Shown: positions 1 to 8,753, numbered from the stretch's first letter. The stretch is 64,000 nucleotides of DNA from Clostridium uliginosum (GCF_900112485.1 NZ_FOMG01000015.1:29409-93408), one strand, 5' to 3'. Numbers and translations: made by a program. Notes: generated from the sequence alone by a model not told the origin.

Positions 1-1
1 A

Positions 2-115
2 AACTCAGAAATTATCATACTAATTAACACTTTTATAAAAAAAGAAAATTATGAAGTTAATATAGATAAAACATTTAGCAAATGTTGGTGGATGGAAAAT
101 GTGGGTAATGTATGA
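2..115 (+). CDS. C-terminal end of an upstream pilus-operon gene (partial)
   Basis: An open frame enters from the left edge and gives 37 residues, ending at a TGA that overlaps the next start codon in an ATGA arrangement. That coupling indicates one operon with the pilin-like genes that follow. The visible tail includes KTFSKCWWMENVGNV. It is too short to assign, though a minor pseudopilin is the natural guess from position. Confidence 0.55.
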   Translation, partial: NSEIIILINTFIKKENYEVNIDKTFSKCWWMENVGNV

Positions 116-552
116 GAAAAGAAAAAGGCTTCACAATAATTGAATCAATTATATATATTTTTTTAACTACGATAATTTTATTTGAGGGAATAAGTATGGT
201 AAGCGTAATTTATAAGGGATATATAGAAAATGAAAGTATTAGTATAAACTACAATGATATGCAATCGTTTTATATAAATTTAGACTCTATTTTAAAAGAA
301 GAGGATATAGAAGATGTAGAAGTAGGTGATGGTTATTTATTAATTTCAAGAAATATGGATTCAACTTTAAAAAGTAAAAAAATTATAAAAGACAAAGATT
401 GTGTGGTTGTAAAGTACTTATGTGGAAATTATGAGGTGGGAACAAATGTTTTGCTATTAAAAGTCAGTGACTTTAAAGTTGTAAATAAAGAGAATTTAAT
501 TTATATAATTGTTACTGATAAAAATGGAGAGGATTTCATCAGATGTTTGTAA
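112..552 (+). CDS. Type IV pilin-like (minor pseudopilin) protein
   Basis: The 146-residue protein begins MRKEKGFTIIESIIYIF, a class III prepilin signal: basic leader, Gly before the cleavage site, Phe at +1 and Glu at +5, then a hydrophobic helix to about residue 32. A prepilin peptidase would cleave after Gly6 and the helix would pack into a pilus or pseudopilus core. The rest is soluble and not recognised. Its start overlaps the previous stop and its end overlaps the next gene by 10 bp, so the genes are translationally coupled. The PilM/N/O-like genes downstream support type IV pilus assembly. A ComG-like competence role is possible. Confidence 0.75.
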   Translation: MRKEKGFTIIESIIYIFLTTIILFEGISMVSVIYKGYIENESISINYNDMQSFYINLDSILKEEDIEDVEVGDGYLLISRNMDSTLKSKKIIKDKDCVVVKYLCGNYEVGTNVLLLKVSDFKVVNKENLIYIIVTDKNGEDFIRCL

Positions 553-938
553 AAAAGAGAGGTAGTGTTTTAATAAGCACAATATTAATATTATCATTAA
601 TAATAATTATTACTAATTGTGCTTTTAAAATGATGAAAAATAATAATGAAATGGAATATTTATATAAGCATGATGGTGATATTTATAATTTGAAAAATTC
701 AGAAAAAAATTCATTGTTCGAATTCATGCAAGAGTTAAATAAAGAAGAAATAGAAAAAGTTTTTGAAGGAGATTTTCAAAAAACAAATTCAAATAATACA
801 CTTAATTATAATAAAGAAAAAAATATATTTTATTTACGTAATTGTAAGAAACCAATACAAGAAAGAAAAGTAAAATATATTAAAAAAAATAAAAAAATAA
901 TACTTATTCCTACATATAAAATTAAATATATTGAATAA
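543..938 (+). CDS. Minor pilin-like membrane-anchored protein
   Basis: This 131-residue protein has a short basic N-terminus (MFVKKRGSV) followed by one hydrophobic helix (about residues 9-27). That is the shape of a pilin or PilX-type minor subunit, but the Gly-Phe cleavage motif and Glu+5 are not clear. The remainder is Lys/Asn-rich and unrecognised. It overlaps the preceding pilin-like gene by 10 bp, so it belongs to the same operon. Function is inferred mainly from position. Confidence 0.6.
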   Translation: MFVKKRGSVLISTILILSLIIIITNCAFKMMKNNNEMEYLYKHDGDIYNLKNSEKNSLFEFMQELNKEEIEKVFEGDFQKTNSNNTLNYNKEKNIFYLRNCKKPIQERKVKYIKKNKKIILIPTYKIKYIE

Positions 939-996
939 CACTGAAAAAAAAGTCAATAATATAGATATATTTGATTCATTATTAAAGGAGCATATT

Positions 997-1704
997 ATGA
1001 GTAAATCACTATTAATAATTAAAAACAATACTTTTACCTATCAAGACAATGAATATTTATTTGATGAGTTTGATGAAATTCAAAGTTCATTAAGCAAAGA
1101 TAGGGAACTTATTATATTAGAAGAAGAGTTATATTCAAAACATTTCTTTGGGAATTTCAAAAAGAAAGAGTTACATAATTTTATTGAAAACAAGTTAAAT
1201 AAGGAATTCCAGAAAAACGATGATATACTTTATCATTATGAACAGGATAAAAAGAATAAAATGATATCTATATATTCTATAAAAGGTGGAAAAAGGGTAG
1301 AAATATTATCTCAAGAAGCAAAGGAATTAGTAGTTAAGCCAATACAATTTATAATAAAAGAGACAATGATAGATTTACTAGGAAAAAAAGCGTTAAATGC
1401 TAAACTTATTTTACAATTTGATAAAAGTTATTATTATGTTTCATTAAAAAAAGGAAAATTTTATTATTCATTTGTAGAGAAGAAAATGGATATTTTACTT
1501 AATAGAATACATGAACTTTATATAAAAGAAGCTATAAAACAAGAAGAAAATAAAGTTTACGTTGATAGTGCAATATATGATTTTACAAAAAAAATATATA
1601 AGAATTTTATTGATAAGTTTGAATTAATAAGTATAAATAGTGGAGATTTATTAAATGAGAAAATATATAAAAAACAAAAATTTCATTTCAAAAAAGTTTT
1701 ATAA
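997..1704 (+). CDS. PilM-like type IV pilus assembly protein (putative)
   Basis: A 235-residue protein starting MSKSLLIIKNNTFTY. I prefer the ATG at 997, preceded by AAAGGAG six bases upstream, over an in-frame TTG at 931 that lacks a good ribosome binding site. The N-terminal beta-strand pattern resembles the start of PilM/GspL cytoplasmic actin-like assembly proteins. It is followed by small one-TM proteins in the PilN and PilO positions. ATPase motifs are not obvious, so the call rests on gene order and overall shape. Its 3' end overlaps the next gene by 50 bp. Confidence 0.5.
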   Translation: MSKSLLIIKNNTFTYQDNEYLFDEFDEIQSSLSKDRELIILEEELYSKHFFGNFKKKELHNFIENKLNKEFQKNDDILYHYEQDKKNKMISIYSIKGGKRVEILSQEAKELVVKPIQFIIKETMIDLLGKKALNAKLILQFDKSYYYVSLKKGKFYYSFVEKKMDILLNRIHELYIKEAIKQEENKVYVDSAIYDFTKKIYKNFIDKFELISINSGDLLNEKIYKKQKFHFKKVL

Positions 1705-2071
1705 TCAAAAAGTACAAGACGAAGAAAATAAACAAAATAGAATATGTGCATTATTTATAATAATTGACTTAGTATTATTTCCTATTGCTTTGGAAAAAAT
1801 ACAAGAATTTAAAGATAAATCCATAAACTGCAATAATAATATAGAACAAGTATCAGAACCTACAATTAAGTTAGAAAATGTAAGCTCTTGGATAAATAAT
1901 ATAATAATAGATGGTATTGAATGTGCTAGTATTACTCAAGATGGTGGAAAGATTGAAATTAATAATTTAGAAATATTAAAAACAATAGAATCAAATGAGT
2001 ATATAAAGATAAATAGCTTGATTTCTAATGCTAATGGAAACTATACATTAGGGGTAGAGTTGAATGAATAA
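1655..2071 (+). CDS. PilN-like inner-membrane pilus assembly protein (putative)
   Basis: 138 residues: a basic cytoplasmic tail of about 28 residues, one transmembrane helix (about 29-47, ICALFIIIDLVLFPIALEKI) and an extracytoplasmic part with short beta-like segments. PilN has this topology and sits between PilM and PilO. A TGGAGA ribosome binding site lies within the previous coding region. It overlaps the following gene by 8 bp. The assignment is positional and moderately supported. Confidence 0.5.
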   Translation: MRKYIKNKNFISKKFYNQKVQDEENKQNRICALFIIIDLVLFPIALEKIQEFKDKSINCNNNIEQVSEPTIKLENVSSWINNIIIDGIECASITQDGGKIEINNLEILKTIESNEYIKINSLISNANGNYTLGVELNE

Positions 2072-2444
2072 AAGAAACAAAGGTATAATAACTATAATTT
2101 TTATTATTGTTGCTTTGTTTCAAAGCATGGTAATATTCTATATAAAATCAAATGAAAAATTAATTAAATCAACATTGCCTTTAAAAGTAACTTATAGTAA
2201 AAATCATAAAACTCTAGAAGACTTTAATAAAAAATTACAAACTTTAGATAATTGTTATATAGTAGGAGCAAAAGAAGTTGATGATAAATGGTATATTAAA
2301 ATAAATATACAAGGAAATAAAGACATACTTTTAGAAAAGCTATCTTATTTAAGTGAATACGATATAAATGATTATAAATTTGAGCATAATAAAGATAAAA
2401 GTTCATTAACAATAGAATTAAGTGATAAGGATTTAGAGGTGTAA
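2064..2444 (+). CDS. PilO-like membrane protein (putative)
   Basis: 126 residues with an N-terminal transmembrane helix (about 8-27) and a small extracytoplasmic alpha/beta domain, as expected for PilO-type proteins that pair with PilN. It is the last gene of the pilus operon. An A/T hairpin followed by seven T residues (2511-2542) lies about 70 bp downstream and probably ends the transcript. Confidence 0.5.
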   Translation: MNKRNKGIITIIFIIVALFQSMVIFYIKSNEKLIKSTLPLKVTYSKNHKTLEDFNKKLQTLDNCYIVGAKEVDDKWYIKINIQGNKDILLEKLSYLSEYDINDYKFEHNKDKSSLTIELSDKDLEV

Positions 2445-2510
2445 GTAAGTATATATTAGATAAGGCATTTTGGAACGTTATTTTTTTAATGTCTAAATGA
2501 AGAAAAATAT

Positions 2511-2542
2511 CTAAAATTTATGAAAAAATTTAGACTTTTTTT
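2511..2542 (+). terminator. Probable terminator of the pilus operon
   Basis: Imperfect hairpin with CTAAA/TTTAG arms followed by a T-run (2536-2542), placed after the last pilus gene and before efp. The stem is A/T only, so it is weak. Just upstream (2461-2497) is a degenerate copy of the AAGGCA... palindromic repeat. Confidence 0.45.
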
Positions 2543-2639
2543 ATGTAAAATATAGATAAATAATTGCAATTATTACTTTCTTTTGATAAAATATCATTGT
2601 TATGTCGAAGTTTATAACATTTGAACTTTAATAATATCT

Positions 2640-2665
2640 AAGGTACATTCAAAAATGTGCCTAAA
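2640..2665. repeat. Short copy of the GGCACATTC palindromic repeat
   Basis: AAGGTACATT followed closely by AATGTGCCTA forms a small palindrome 50 bp before efp. It matches the outer ends of the larger repeats at 15364-15433, 46112-46277 and 53159-53222. It may fold in the efp 5' leader. Confidence 0.45.
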
Positions 2666-2713
2666 GCATAAATTTAGATTGTAATTATTCTATAAATTTT
2701 GGAGGGATATTTA

Positions 2714-3271
2714 ATGATATCAGCAGGAGACTTAAGAAAAGGTGTAACTTTTGAGTTCGATGGACAAGTGTTTACAGTTACAGATTTTTTACATGTTAAA
2801 CCAGGTAAAGGAGCTGCATTCGTAAGAACAAAGCTTAGAAATGTAATTTCAGGAGGAGTTGTAGATAGAACATTTAACCCAACTGAAAAATTACAAGAGG
2901 CTGTAATAGAGAGAAAAGAAATGCAATATCTTTATTCAGACGGAGAATTATATTACTTTATGGATCAAGAAACTTTTGAACAAATTCCTTTAAATGCAGA
3001 AAAAGTTGAAGATGCAATAAAATTCTTAAAAGAAAATATGTTTGCAGTAATAAAATTCTTCAAAGGAAGTGCTTTCTCAGTAGAAGCACCAAATTTTGTT
3101 GAATTACAAATAACATATACTGAACCAGGAGTTAAAGGAAATACAGCGACTAATACATTAAAGCCAGCTACTGTTGAAACAGGAGCTATAGTAAATGTTC
3201 CTATGTTTGTTAGTGATGGTGATGTTATAAGAATAGATACTAGAACTGGAGATTACATGGAAAGAGTTTAA
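2714..3271 (+). CDS. efp: Translation elongation factor P
   Basis: 185-residue EF-P, the usual family length. It relieves ribosome stalling at polyproline stretches by binding between the P and E sites. The KOW-like N-terminal domain carries the conserved loop [10 protein letters not shown] with Lys32 at its tip, the residue modified in many bacteria. The C-terminal OB domains end GDYMERV. The start is the ATG at 2714, seven bases after GGAGGG; an in-frame TTG at 2699 overlaps that ribosome binding site and is unlikely. Placement upstream of a CD1247-like gene and spoIIIA is typical of clostridia. Confidence 0.97.
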   Translation: MISAGDLRKGVTFEFDGQVFTVTDFLHVKPGKGAAFVRTKLRNVISGGVVDRTFNPTEKLQEAVIERKEMQYLYSDGELYYFMDQETFEQIPLNAEKVEDAIKFLKENMFAVIKFFKGSAFSVEAPNFVELQITYTEPGVKGNTATNTLKPATVETGAIVNVPMFVSDGDVIRIDTRTGDYMERV

Positions 3272-3280
3272 AACTCTTAT

Positions 3281-3341
3281 AAGGCATATTGAAAAAATAA
3301 TAGATTAGTATGATTGTTTATTATTTTCTTTCATTGCCTAA
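3281..3341. repeat. GGCA palindromic intergenic repeat, copy downstream of efp
   Basis: AAGGCATATTGAAAAAATAA and its near inverse TTATTATTTTCTTTCATTGCCT enclose about 20 bases. The arms match those of the larger family members. It lies immediately after efp and may act as a terminator or processing site. Confidence 0.6.
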
Positions 3342-3369
3342 GTTGCTAAGTTTATTGCTTAGCAACTTT
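3341..3369. terminator. Strong hairpin between two repeat copies
   Basis: AAGTTGCTAAG and CTTAGCAACTT are perfectly complementary (11 bp) around a 7-base loop. The T-run is poor (TTTAATTTTAAG), so it may be a terminator or a structural part of the composite repeat. Confidence 0.5.
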
Positions 3370-3371
3370 AA

Positions 3372-3540
3372 TTTTAAGCATATTAAAAAACAACAAGTCA
3401 GTATGGCTAGTATATTTTGTGTTATACCACGTTGGAATGCTTACCTAATAGATAAACTATTAGCAAAACATATATCCTTGTCTTACACAAAATATACATA
3501 ATATATTTGATTCGTTATTTTATTTAATATGTCTTATAAA
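3372..3540. repeat. GGCA palindromic repeat, second and longer copy
   Basis: The left arm TTAAGCATATTAAAAAACAA and right arm TTATTTTATTTAATATGTCT are inverted and enclose about 120 bases. A 63-codon open frame across both copies (3310-3501) uses only repeat sequence and is not counted as a gene. Confidence 0.5.
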
Positions 3541-3555
3541 AGGAAGTGAATAGAT

Positions 3556-3924
3556 ATGGAAGAGCTTAAAAGTCAAATTGAAGATTTAAAGTTAAATTTA
3601 TCTAATGTGGAAACTAAAGAATATAAAAGTTGTTTTACTTCTTTAGTTTCTATTTTAGAAGCAATGAATGATAAATTAGAAGAACTAACTGTGAATCAAG
3701 AAACCATGGAAGAGAATATTAAATTTATGGATAATGATTTAACAGATATTCAAGATGAACTTTTTGAAGAAGTGTCCATAGATGAATTGAGTGATATGGA
3801 ACAAGAATATACAGAAGTTAGTTGTTGTCATTGTGGTAATACAATTTTTGCTGAACAATCAACTTTAAAAAATAATAGCGAAATTCCATGTCCATATTGT
3901 AATAAAAATATTAAGGCTAACTAA
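3556..3924 (+). CDS. CD1247 N-terminal domain-type protein with zinc ribbon
   Basis: 122 residues. The first ~70 form a predicted coiled coil rich in Glu and Leu. The middle is acidic, and the C-terminus carries two Cys pairs (SCCHCGN and PCPYCNK) that should form a zinc ribbon. Many clostridia have such a protein between efp and spoIIIAA, and I recall it being annotated after C. difficile CD1247. Its function is unknown. A GGAAGTGA ribosome binding site precedes the ATG, and a strong terminator follows. Confidence 0.75.
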   Translation: MEELKSQIEDLKLNLSNVETKEYKSCFTSLVSILEAMNDKLEELTVNQETMEENIKFMDNDLTDIQDELFEEVSIDELSDMEQEYTEVSCCHCGNTIFAEQSTLKNNSEIPCPYCNKNIKAN

Positions 3925-3929
3925 TTATT

Positions 3930-3983
3930 TAGGCATATTAAAATAAATAATAAGTCAATATGTTTTATTTAAAAATGTCTAAA
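3930..3983. repeat. GGCA palindromic repeat, copy after the CD1247-like gene
   Basis: TAGGCATATTAAAATAAATA and the inverted TTTATTTAAAAATGTCTA enclose a few bases containing AAGTCAATATG, a core word seen in other copies. Confidence 0.5.
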
Positions 3984-4002
3984 GTATAAGAAAATATTTT
4001 TT

Positions 4003-4029
4003 GCCATAGCTTTTAGCTATGGCTTTTTT
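4003..4029 (+). terminator. Rho-independent terminator
   Basis: GCCATAGCT and AGCTATGGC pair perfectly (9 bp) around TTT and are followed by TTTTTT. It ends the CD1247-like transcript and insulates spoIIIAA. Confidence 0.85.
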
Positions 4030-4187
4030 GCATGTATAAAAGCTATAGCTAAGCTTATGAACATTTTTAAATTGATACAAAAGGTATGTAATTTTAAATT
4101 TACATATCTTTTTTTTCTGTAAAAGTAATATTTTCATTCTGAAATCAATATTAATAAATTAAGAAAAACAATAGAGGAGGAAGTGAG

Positions 4188-5108
4188 ATGAAAGATGAAA
4201 ATGAAGTTTTGAATATTTTCCCGAGTAATATAGTTAGCTTATTTAAAGAAAAATCTAAAAAAGAGCAGTTTTATGAGATAAGAATTAAAATAGGAAAACC
4301 AATTTTAGTTTACTCAAATATAGGTGAATCAATCATAGATTATATTCCATCTAAAGATGAATTGAAAAGCATAGTTCAAAAGATCTCAAATTACTCTTTA
4401 TATGCTTATGAAGAAGATATAAAACAAGGTTTCATAACAATTAAAGGTGGTCATAGAATTGGTATAGCAGGAGAATGTGTTATGTCAGAAGGAAGAGTTA
4501 AGACTATAAGAAACATATCTTCTATAAATGTTAGGTTTTGTAGAGAAATCATAGGATGTTCAAATAAAGTTATGAAATATATAACTTCAAAAAATAGAAT
4601 TTATAACACTATGATTATTTCTCCACCTAAGTGTGGTAAGACAACTATTTTAAGAGACATAGCTAGAAATATATCAGATGGAATGCAATCAATATCTTTG
4701 CAAGGAAAAAAAGTTTCAGTAATAGATGAAAGAAGCGAAATAGGAGCTTGCTATTTTGGAGTTCCTCAAAGCAATTTAGGAATTAGAACTGATGTATTAG
4801 ATAATTGTTTAAAAAGAGAAGGCATGATTATGTCAATAAGAAGCCTCTCTCCTGAGGTATTAATTTGTGATGAAATTGGTACAAGAGGAGATGTGGAGGC
4901 ATTACTTATGGCATTTAATTCTGGAGTAAATATAATTACAACAATTCATGGTTTTACAATTGAAGATCTTTATAAGCGTAAGGTTTTTAAGGACCTTATT
5001 GACAATCAAATACTTGAAAGGATAATTACATTAAGTTCGAGAAATGGAGTTGGAACTATTGAAAAAGTTTATGCATTAAAAGGAGAAGAGAGAGTATGTT
5101 TAAATTAA
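4188..5108 (+). CDS. spoIIIAA: Stage III sporulation protein AA (AAA+/secretion-type ATPase)
   Basis: 306-residue mother-cell ATPase of the SpoIIIA-SpoIIQ feeding channel, related to type II/IV secretion ATPases. The Walker A motif SPPKCGKTT is at about residues 144-152. A Walker B-like LICDEIG stretch and a TTIHG segment follow, all in the expected order. The start has an excellent GAGGAGG ribosome binding site. It heads eight genes in the canonical AA-AH order and overlaps spoIIIAB by 13 bp. A sigma-E promoter is expected upstream, but I could not identify one convincingly. Confidence 0.96.
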   Translation: MKDENEVLNIFPSNIVSLFKEKSKKEQFYEIRIKIGKPILVYSNIGESIIDYIPSKDELKSIVQKISNYSLYAYEEDIKQGFITIKGGHRIGIAGECVMSEGRVKTIRNISSINVRFCREIIGCSNKVMKYITSKNRIYNTMIISPPKCGKTTILRDIARNISDGMQSISLQGKKVSVIDERSEIGACYFGVPQSNLGIRTDVLDNCLKREGMIMSIRSLSPEVLICDEIGTRGDVEALLMAFNSGVNIITTIHGFTIEDLYKRKVFKDLIDNQILERIITLSSRNGVGTIEKVYALKGEERVCLN

Positions 5109-5614
5109 TACTTATCTCCATGTTATTTGTAACTAGCTCATATATAGGCTTTATGTATGGAGAAACATTTAGAAAAAGATGTGATGAGGTTAAGGAAATT
5201 TTAAAAGCTTTGATAATTCTTCAAAATGAAATTATATATGGAAGCACACCTTTGCCAGAGGCATTGGAAACACTTAAAGTTAAAGTTAACTCACCTTTAG
5301 ATGAAATTTTAGATAAGACTAATAAAAAATTAATACAAGGAAACGTTAAAAGCGTATATCAAGCCTTTAATGAAGAATTTATGCTTTTAGAAGAAAAATT
5401 TTATTTATCACAAAGTGATAAAAGAATAATAGGAGATTTTTTAAAATCTTTAGGAGAGTCAGGAGTTTTTGGACAAGAAAAAATATTTAATTTAGCTATT
5501 GAAAACATAAAGATAAATTTAAAAGAAGCAGAGGATATCTCAAGAAAAAACATAAAGGTTTATAGATGTCTTGGCATATGTGTTGGAGCAATGCTTACAA
5601 TATTTTTAATTTAG
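5096..5614 (+). CDS. spoIIIAB: Stage III sporulation protein AB
   Basis: 172 residues with an N-terminal transmembrane segment, an alpha-helical body (GSTPLPEALETL) and a C-terminal hydrophobic segment ending GAMLTIFLI. The domain resembles GspF-type secretion platform proteins. The start lies inside spoIIIAA, implying coupled translation. Length and position match the family. Confidence 0.94.
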   Translation: MFKLILISMLFVTSSYIGFMYGETFRKRCDEVKEILKALIILQNEIIYGSTPLPEALETLKVKVNSPLDEILDKTNKKLIQGNVKSVYQAFNEEFMLLEEKFYLSQSDKRIIGDFLKSLGESGVFGQEKIFNLAIENIKINLKEAEDISRKNIKVYRCLGICVGAMLTIFLI

Positions 5615-5627
5615 AGGAGGGATATTT

Positions 5628-5825
5628 ATGCATGATATAAGCATTCTTTTTAAAATTGGAGGAGCTGGAATATTACTTGTAGTACTAGATAAAGTTCTAA
5701 CTAGCAGTGGAAAGGGAGATGTTGCAGCTATCACAAATATTGCAGGAACAGTAATAATTTTGTTAATGATAGTTTCTCTTATAGGAGATTTGTTTAACAC
5801 AGTAAAAACAATGTTTGTGATGTAG
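5628..5825 (+). CDS. spoIIIAC: Stage III sporulation protein AC
   Basis: 65-residue membrane protein with two hydrophobic helices, the standard SpoIIIAC size. It contains KIGGAGILLVVLDKVL, typical of the family. A GAGGAGGG ribosome binding site precedes it. It forms part of the integral-membrane section of the SpoIIIA channel with AD and AE. Confidence 0.94.
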   Translation: MHDISILFKIGGAGILLVVLDKVLTSSGKGDVAAITNIAGTVIILLMIVSLIGDLFNTVKTMFVM

Positions 5826-5833
5826 GTGATTTT

Positions 5834-6217
5834 ATGTTGATAGTAAAGGTTGTATCTTTAGCTTTTATTGGATTATTTCTAACTTTGATATTTCAAAATA
5901 CTAAAATTGGAATGGCTACTTTTATTTCTTTAGCTGTAGGTGCTCTAATATTGCTTTTAATGGTAGGTCAATTACAAGAAATAATTATCTTTTTAAGAAC
6001 TGTAGCAGACAAGGCTAATATAGACACAGTATATATTGGCATTATATTAAAAATTTTAGCGATAGCATATTTAGCATCTTTTACTAGTGAATTATGTAAG
6101 GATGCAGGAGTTTCAAGTATAGCTACAAAGGTAGAATTCTCAGGAAAGATAATGATTTTAGTTCTTGCAATTCCAATACTTATGGCTGTATTAAATTCTA
6201 TTTTACAGATAATGTAG
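5834..6217 (+). CDS. spoIIIAD: Stage III sporulation protein AD
   Basis: 127-residue protein with three to four predicted transmembrane helices. It sits 8 bp after spoIIIAC and 8 bp before spoIIIAE. The segment LRTVADKANIDTVYIGIILK is characteristic of SpoIIIAD. Confidence 0.94.
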   Translation: MLIVKVVSLAFIGLFLTLIFQNTKIGMATFISLAVGALILLLMVGQLQEIIIFLRTVADKANIDTVYIGIILKILAIAYLASFTSELCKDAGVSSIATKVEFSGKIMILVLAIPILMAVLNSILQIM

Positions 6218-6225
6218 GTGTAATT

Positions 6226-7482
6226 ATGAATATAATAAAAAGATTTACAATAGGTTTATTAATAAACATTATGATTATTACCATAGGAAGCTGTGTGTTT
6301 GCAGATAGTAACAGAGCCTATGGAGCAGAGTTAAACAATGTAAGTATTAGTAGAAATAATAAAACGCAAAGCAATCAATCTTCAGATAATGAAGTTAATA
6401 TAGATAAACTAGATGGCAATACCAAAGGAAAAATCGATTGTTTATACGATTATATAAATAAGATGAAGACTGATGTAGAACTTATGAATGATTTAGATCC
6501 CATACAATATATAAAAGAGTACATTAAGACTGGAAAAGGAAATATTTCAATAGGATCAGTCAGTAAAGGAGTACTTAGTATTGTTTTTAAAGAGGTTAGA
6601 AGTGTATTAAAACTTGTAATCTCAATAGTTACAATAGTTATAATTTGTTCGCTGATTAAAAGTCTTCAAAATGCATTTTCAAATGATAGTATATCAGAAA
6701 TAGCTTTTTATGCTTGTTATGCTTTGATTATTATGGTTTTATCAAAAAGTTTTATTATATCTATTTCAGTTGCAAGAGAAGTGATAACTAATATTTCAGA
6801 TTTTATGGCTGCATTATTACCAGTACTTATAACAATGATAGGTGTAGCAGGTGGAATGACTCAAGCTGCAACTTTAGATCCAATTGTCTTTGCTGGAGTT
6901 ATATTTATACCTAGAATATACTCAAATATTATAATTCCACTTATTTTAATGGGCTTTGTATTAGAATTTGCAAATAATCTTTCTACTGAACATAAAATAA
7001 CCAACTTATGTAAACTTTTAAAACAATGTATATTATGGATGCAGGGGATTATAATTACTGTTTTTATAGGGCTCCTTACAATAAGAGGAATTACATCAAA
7101 GACAATAGATGCTGTAACCTTAAAGACAGCAAAATTTGCTATAGATAATTTTGTGCCTATTGTTGGAAAAACATTCTCAGATGCTATTGCATCAGTTGCA
7201 GGATATTCATTAATAATTAAGAATGCAATAAGTTCAATAGGATTAGTTGTTATTATTTTAATACTTCTATATCCGATAATTAAGTTGGTGCTTATGGCAC
7301 TTATATATAAATTAGCAGCTGCACTTATAGAGCCTATAAGTGACTCAAGGATAACTAACTCAGTAGCAGCAGCAGGTGATTCAATGATACTTATTATATC
7401 TTGTGTACTTAGTGTAAGTTTAATGTTTTTTATTTTAATAGCGATCATTGCATCATCTGGTATGTTTGTAGTTGGAGGTTAG
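6226..7482 (+). CDS. spoIIIAE: Stage III sporulation protein AE
   Basis: 418 residues: an N-terminal signal-like helix, a polar extracytoplasmic region to about residue 125, then multiple transmembrane segments. It contains the conserved GVAGGMTQAATLDPIVF and GYSLIIKNAISSIGL regions. It is the main polytopic membrane component of the SpoIIIA complex. Only 3 bp separate it from spoIIIAF. Confidence 0.95.
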   Translation: MNIIKRFTIGLLINIMIITIGSCVFADSNRAYGAELNNVSISRNNKTQSNQSSDNEVNIDKLDGNTKGKIDCLYDYINKMKTDVELMNDLDPIQYIKEYIKTGKGNISIGSVSKGVLSIVFKEVRSVLKLVISIVTIVIICSLIKSLQNAFSNDSISEIAFYACYALIIMVLSKSFIISISVAREVITNISDFMAALLPVLITMIGVAGGMTQAATLDPIVFAGVIFIPRIYSNIIIPLILMGFVLEFANNLSTEHKITNLCKLLKQCILWMQGIIITVFIGLLTIRGITSKTIDAVTLKTAKFAIDNFVPIVGKTFSDAIASVAGYSLIIKNAISSIGLVVIILILLYPIIKLVLMALIYKLAAALIEPISDSRITNSVAAAGDSMILIISCVLSVSLMFFILIAIIASSGMFVVGG

Positions 7483-7485
7483 ATT

Positions 7486-8082
7486 ATGGAAATATTAAAA
7501 GGATTGGTAACAAATTTAGTAACTGCCCTTATATTTATAACGGCAGTAGAACTTATAGCTCCTAATAATAATATGAAAAAATATCTAAAGTTTATATTAG
7601 GATTAATATTAATAACCGTAATCTTAAATCCAATAGTAGAGCTTATTTCTAAGGGAAAAGAAAATGTATTTGTTAGCATTAGCGACTATCAAGATGTAGT
7701 TTCTAAATATGATAATAAAATAAATAACAGTGATAGTGGTACTTTAGAAAAATATAATAATGATATTAGCAAACAAACATTTATAGATAATTTTAATAAA
7801 AATTGTGATAGTTTACTTAAAAATAAATATCCAGATAAGAACTTTAAAAGTGAAGTGGATTGTACAGTTGATTTTACAGATATGAGTTTGGATATAAAAA
7901 AAATAGAAATTGGTATAAGTGATAAAGATATAAAAAAAATAAAGAAAATAAAAATCAAAAATCAAAGTAATGAAAAGCAAGAAAAGCAAGAAAATAATCA
8001 GTATAAAGAAGTAGTTAATTTTGTATGTGAACAATTAAATATTCCTAAAGAGAAAATAGAAGTATATGAAATAGAGGAATAG
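7486..8082 (+). CDS. spoIIIAF: Stage III sporulation protein AF
   Basis: 198 residues with two N-terminal membrane helices (about 6-25 and 36-54) and a soluble Lys-rich C-terminal domain in the intermembrane space, where family members adopt a ring-building fold. It ends CEQLNIPKEKIEVYEIEE, typical of the family. It lies in the spoIIIA operon. Confidence 0.93.
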   Translation: MEILKGLVTNLVTALIFITAVELIAPNNNMKKYLKFILGLILITVILNPIVELISKGKENVFVSISDYQDVVSKYDNKINNSDSGTLEKYNNDISKQTFIDNFNKNCDSLLKNKYPDKNFKSEVDCTVDFTDMSLDIKKIEIGISDKDIKKIKKIKIKNQSNEKQEKQENNQYKEVVNFVCEQLNIPKEKIEVYEIEE

Positions 8083-8093
8083 GAGATGAGTGA

Positions 8094-8714
8094 ATGGATA
8101 AAAATAAGTTTAAGAAACAGATAAAAAAAATACTATCTGAAAAAAAATTAAGTAGTCTTATTTCAGTATGCTTAGTTTTAGCTTTTATACTTGTAGCAAT
8201 AAATGTATTAATGCCTAAAAATATTTATTTAAATAAACCTAAAAATGATCAAAGTACATCTTTAAACAAAGAAGATAATAATACTAATACTGTGAGCAGT
8301 AAACTTAGTGAACAAAAAAATTATGAGGAAAAACAAAAAGTTGATTTAAAAAATATATTAAAGAAGATGGACGGTGTAGGAGATGTTGACGTAATGATTT
8401 CATTTGAAAGTGGAGAAGAAAAAGTGCCAGCTTATGATACTACTGCTCAAACATCAACTACAGAAGAGACTGATAATGAAGGCGGAAAGAGAGTAAACAA
8501 TCAACAAAATGATGGTTCAAAGGTAGTTATGACTAATAGTGATGGTAATAATGAACCTTTTATATTAAGGACATATAAACCTAAAGTTACAGGCGTTGTT
8601 GTGGTTGTAGAAGGTGCTGAAAATGGTAAAACAAAATATAGTATTGAGCAAGCAATTTCAAAGTTATATAACTTAACTTTAGATAAGGTTAATGTATATC
8701 CTATGAAGAAGTAG
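8094..8714 (+). CDS. spoIIIAG: Stage III sporulation protein AG
   Basis: 206 residues: a cytoplasmic basic tail, one transmembrane helix (about 20-40), a Ser/Asn-rich linker and a ring-building domain around LKKMDGVGDVDVMISFESG. Family members oligomerise into the large intermembrane ring of the channel. It ends TLDKVNVYPMKK. It follows spoIIIAF by 11 bp. Confidence 0.94.
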   Translation: MDKNKFKKQIKKILSEKKLSSLISVCLVLAFILVAINVLMPKNIYLNKPKNDQSTSLNKEDNNTNTVSSKLSEQKNYEEKQKVDLKNILKKMDGVGDVDVMISFESGEEKVPAYDTTAQTSTTEETDNEGGKRVNNQQNDGSKVVMTNSDGNNEPFILRTYKPKVTGVVVVVEGAENGKTKYSIEQAISKLYNLTLDKVNVYPMKK

Positions 8715-8753
8715 CATATAATTTTATAGAAAAAGGATGGGAGGAGAAATATT

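Noticed and set aside
2603..2609. TGTCGAA (0A-box-like) upstream of efp
   Set aside because: A lone seven-base match occurs often by chance and efp is not a known Spo0A target; not listed as a feature.
3310..3501. 63-codon open reading frame
   Set aside because: It lies entirely inside two palindromic repeat copies and a hairpin, has no ribosome binding site and shows no protein-like composition.
4081..4187. Sigma-E promoter for spoIIIA
   Set aside because: TAATATT near 4125 and nearby A/T words match the -35 partly, but no -10 close to CATACAHT at the right spacing was found.
6861..7448. 195-codon open frame antisense to spoIIIAE
   Set aside because: It is a shadow of a hydrophobic gene in an A/T-rich genome, lacks a ribosome binding site, and spoIIIAE itself is unambiguous.
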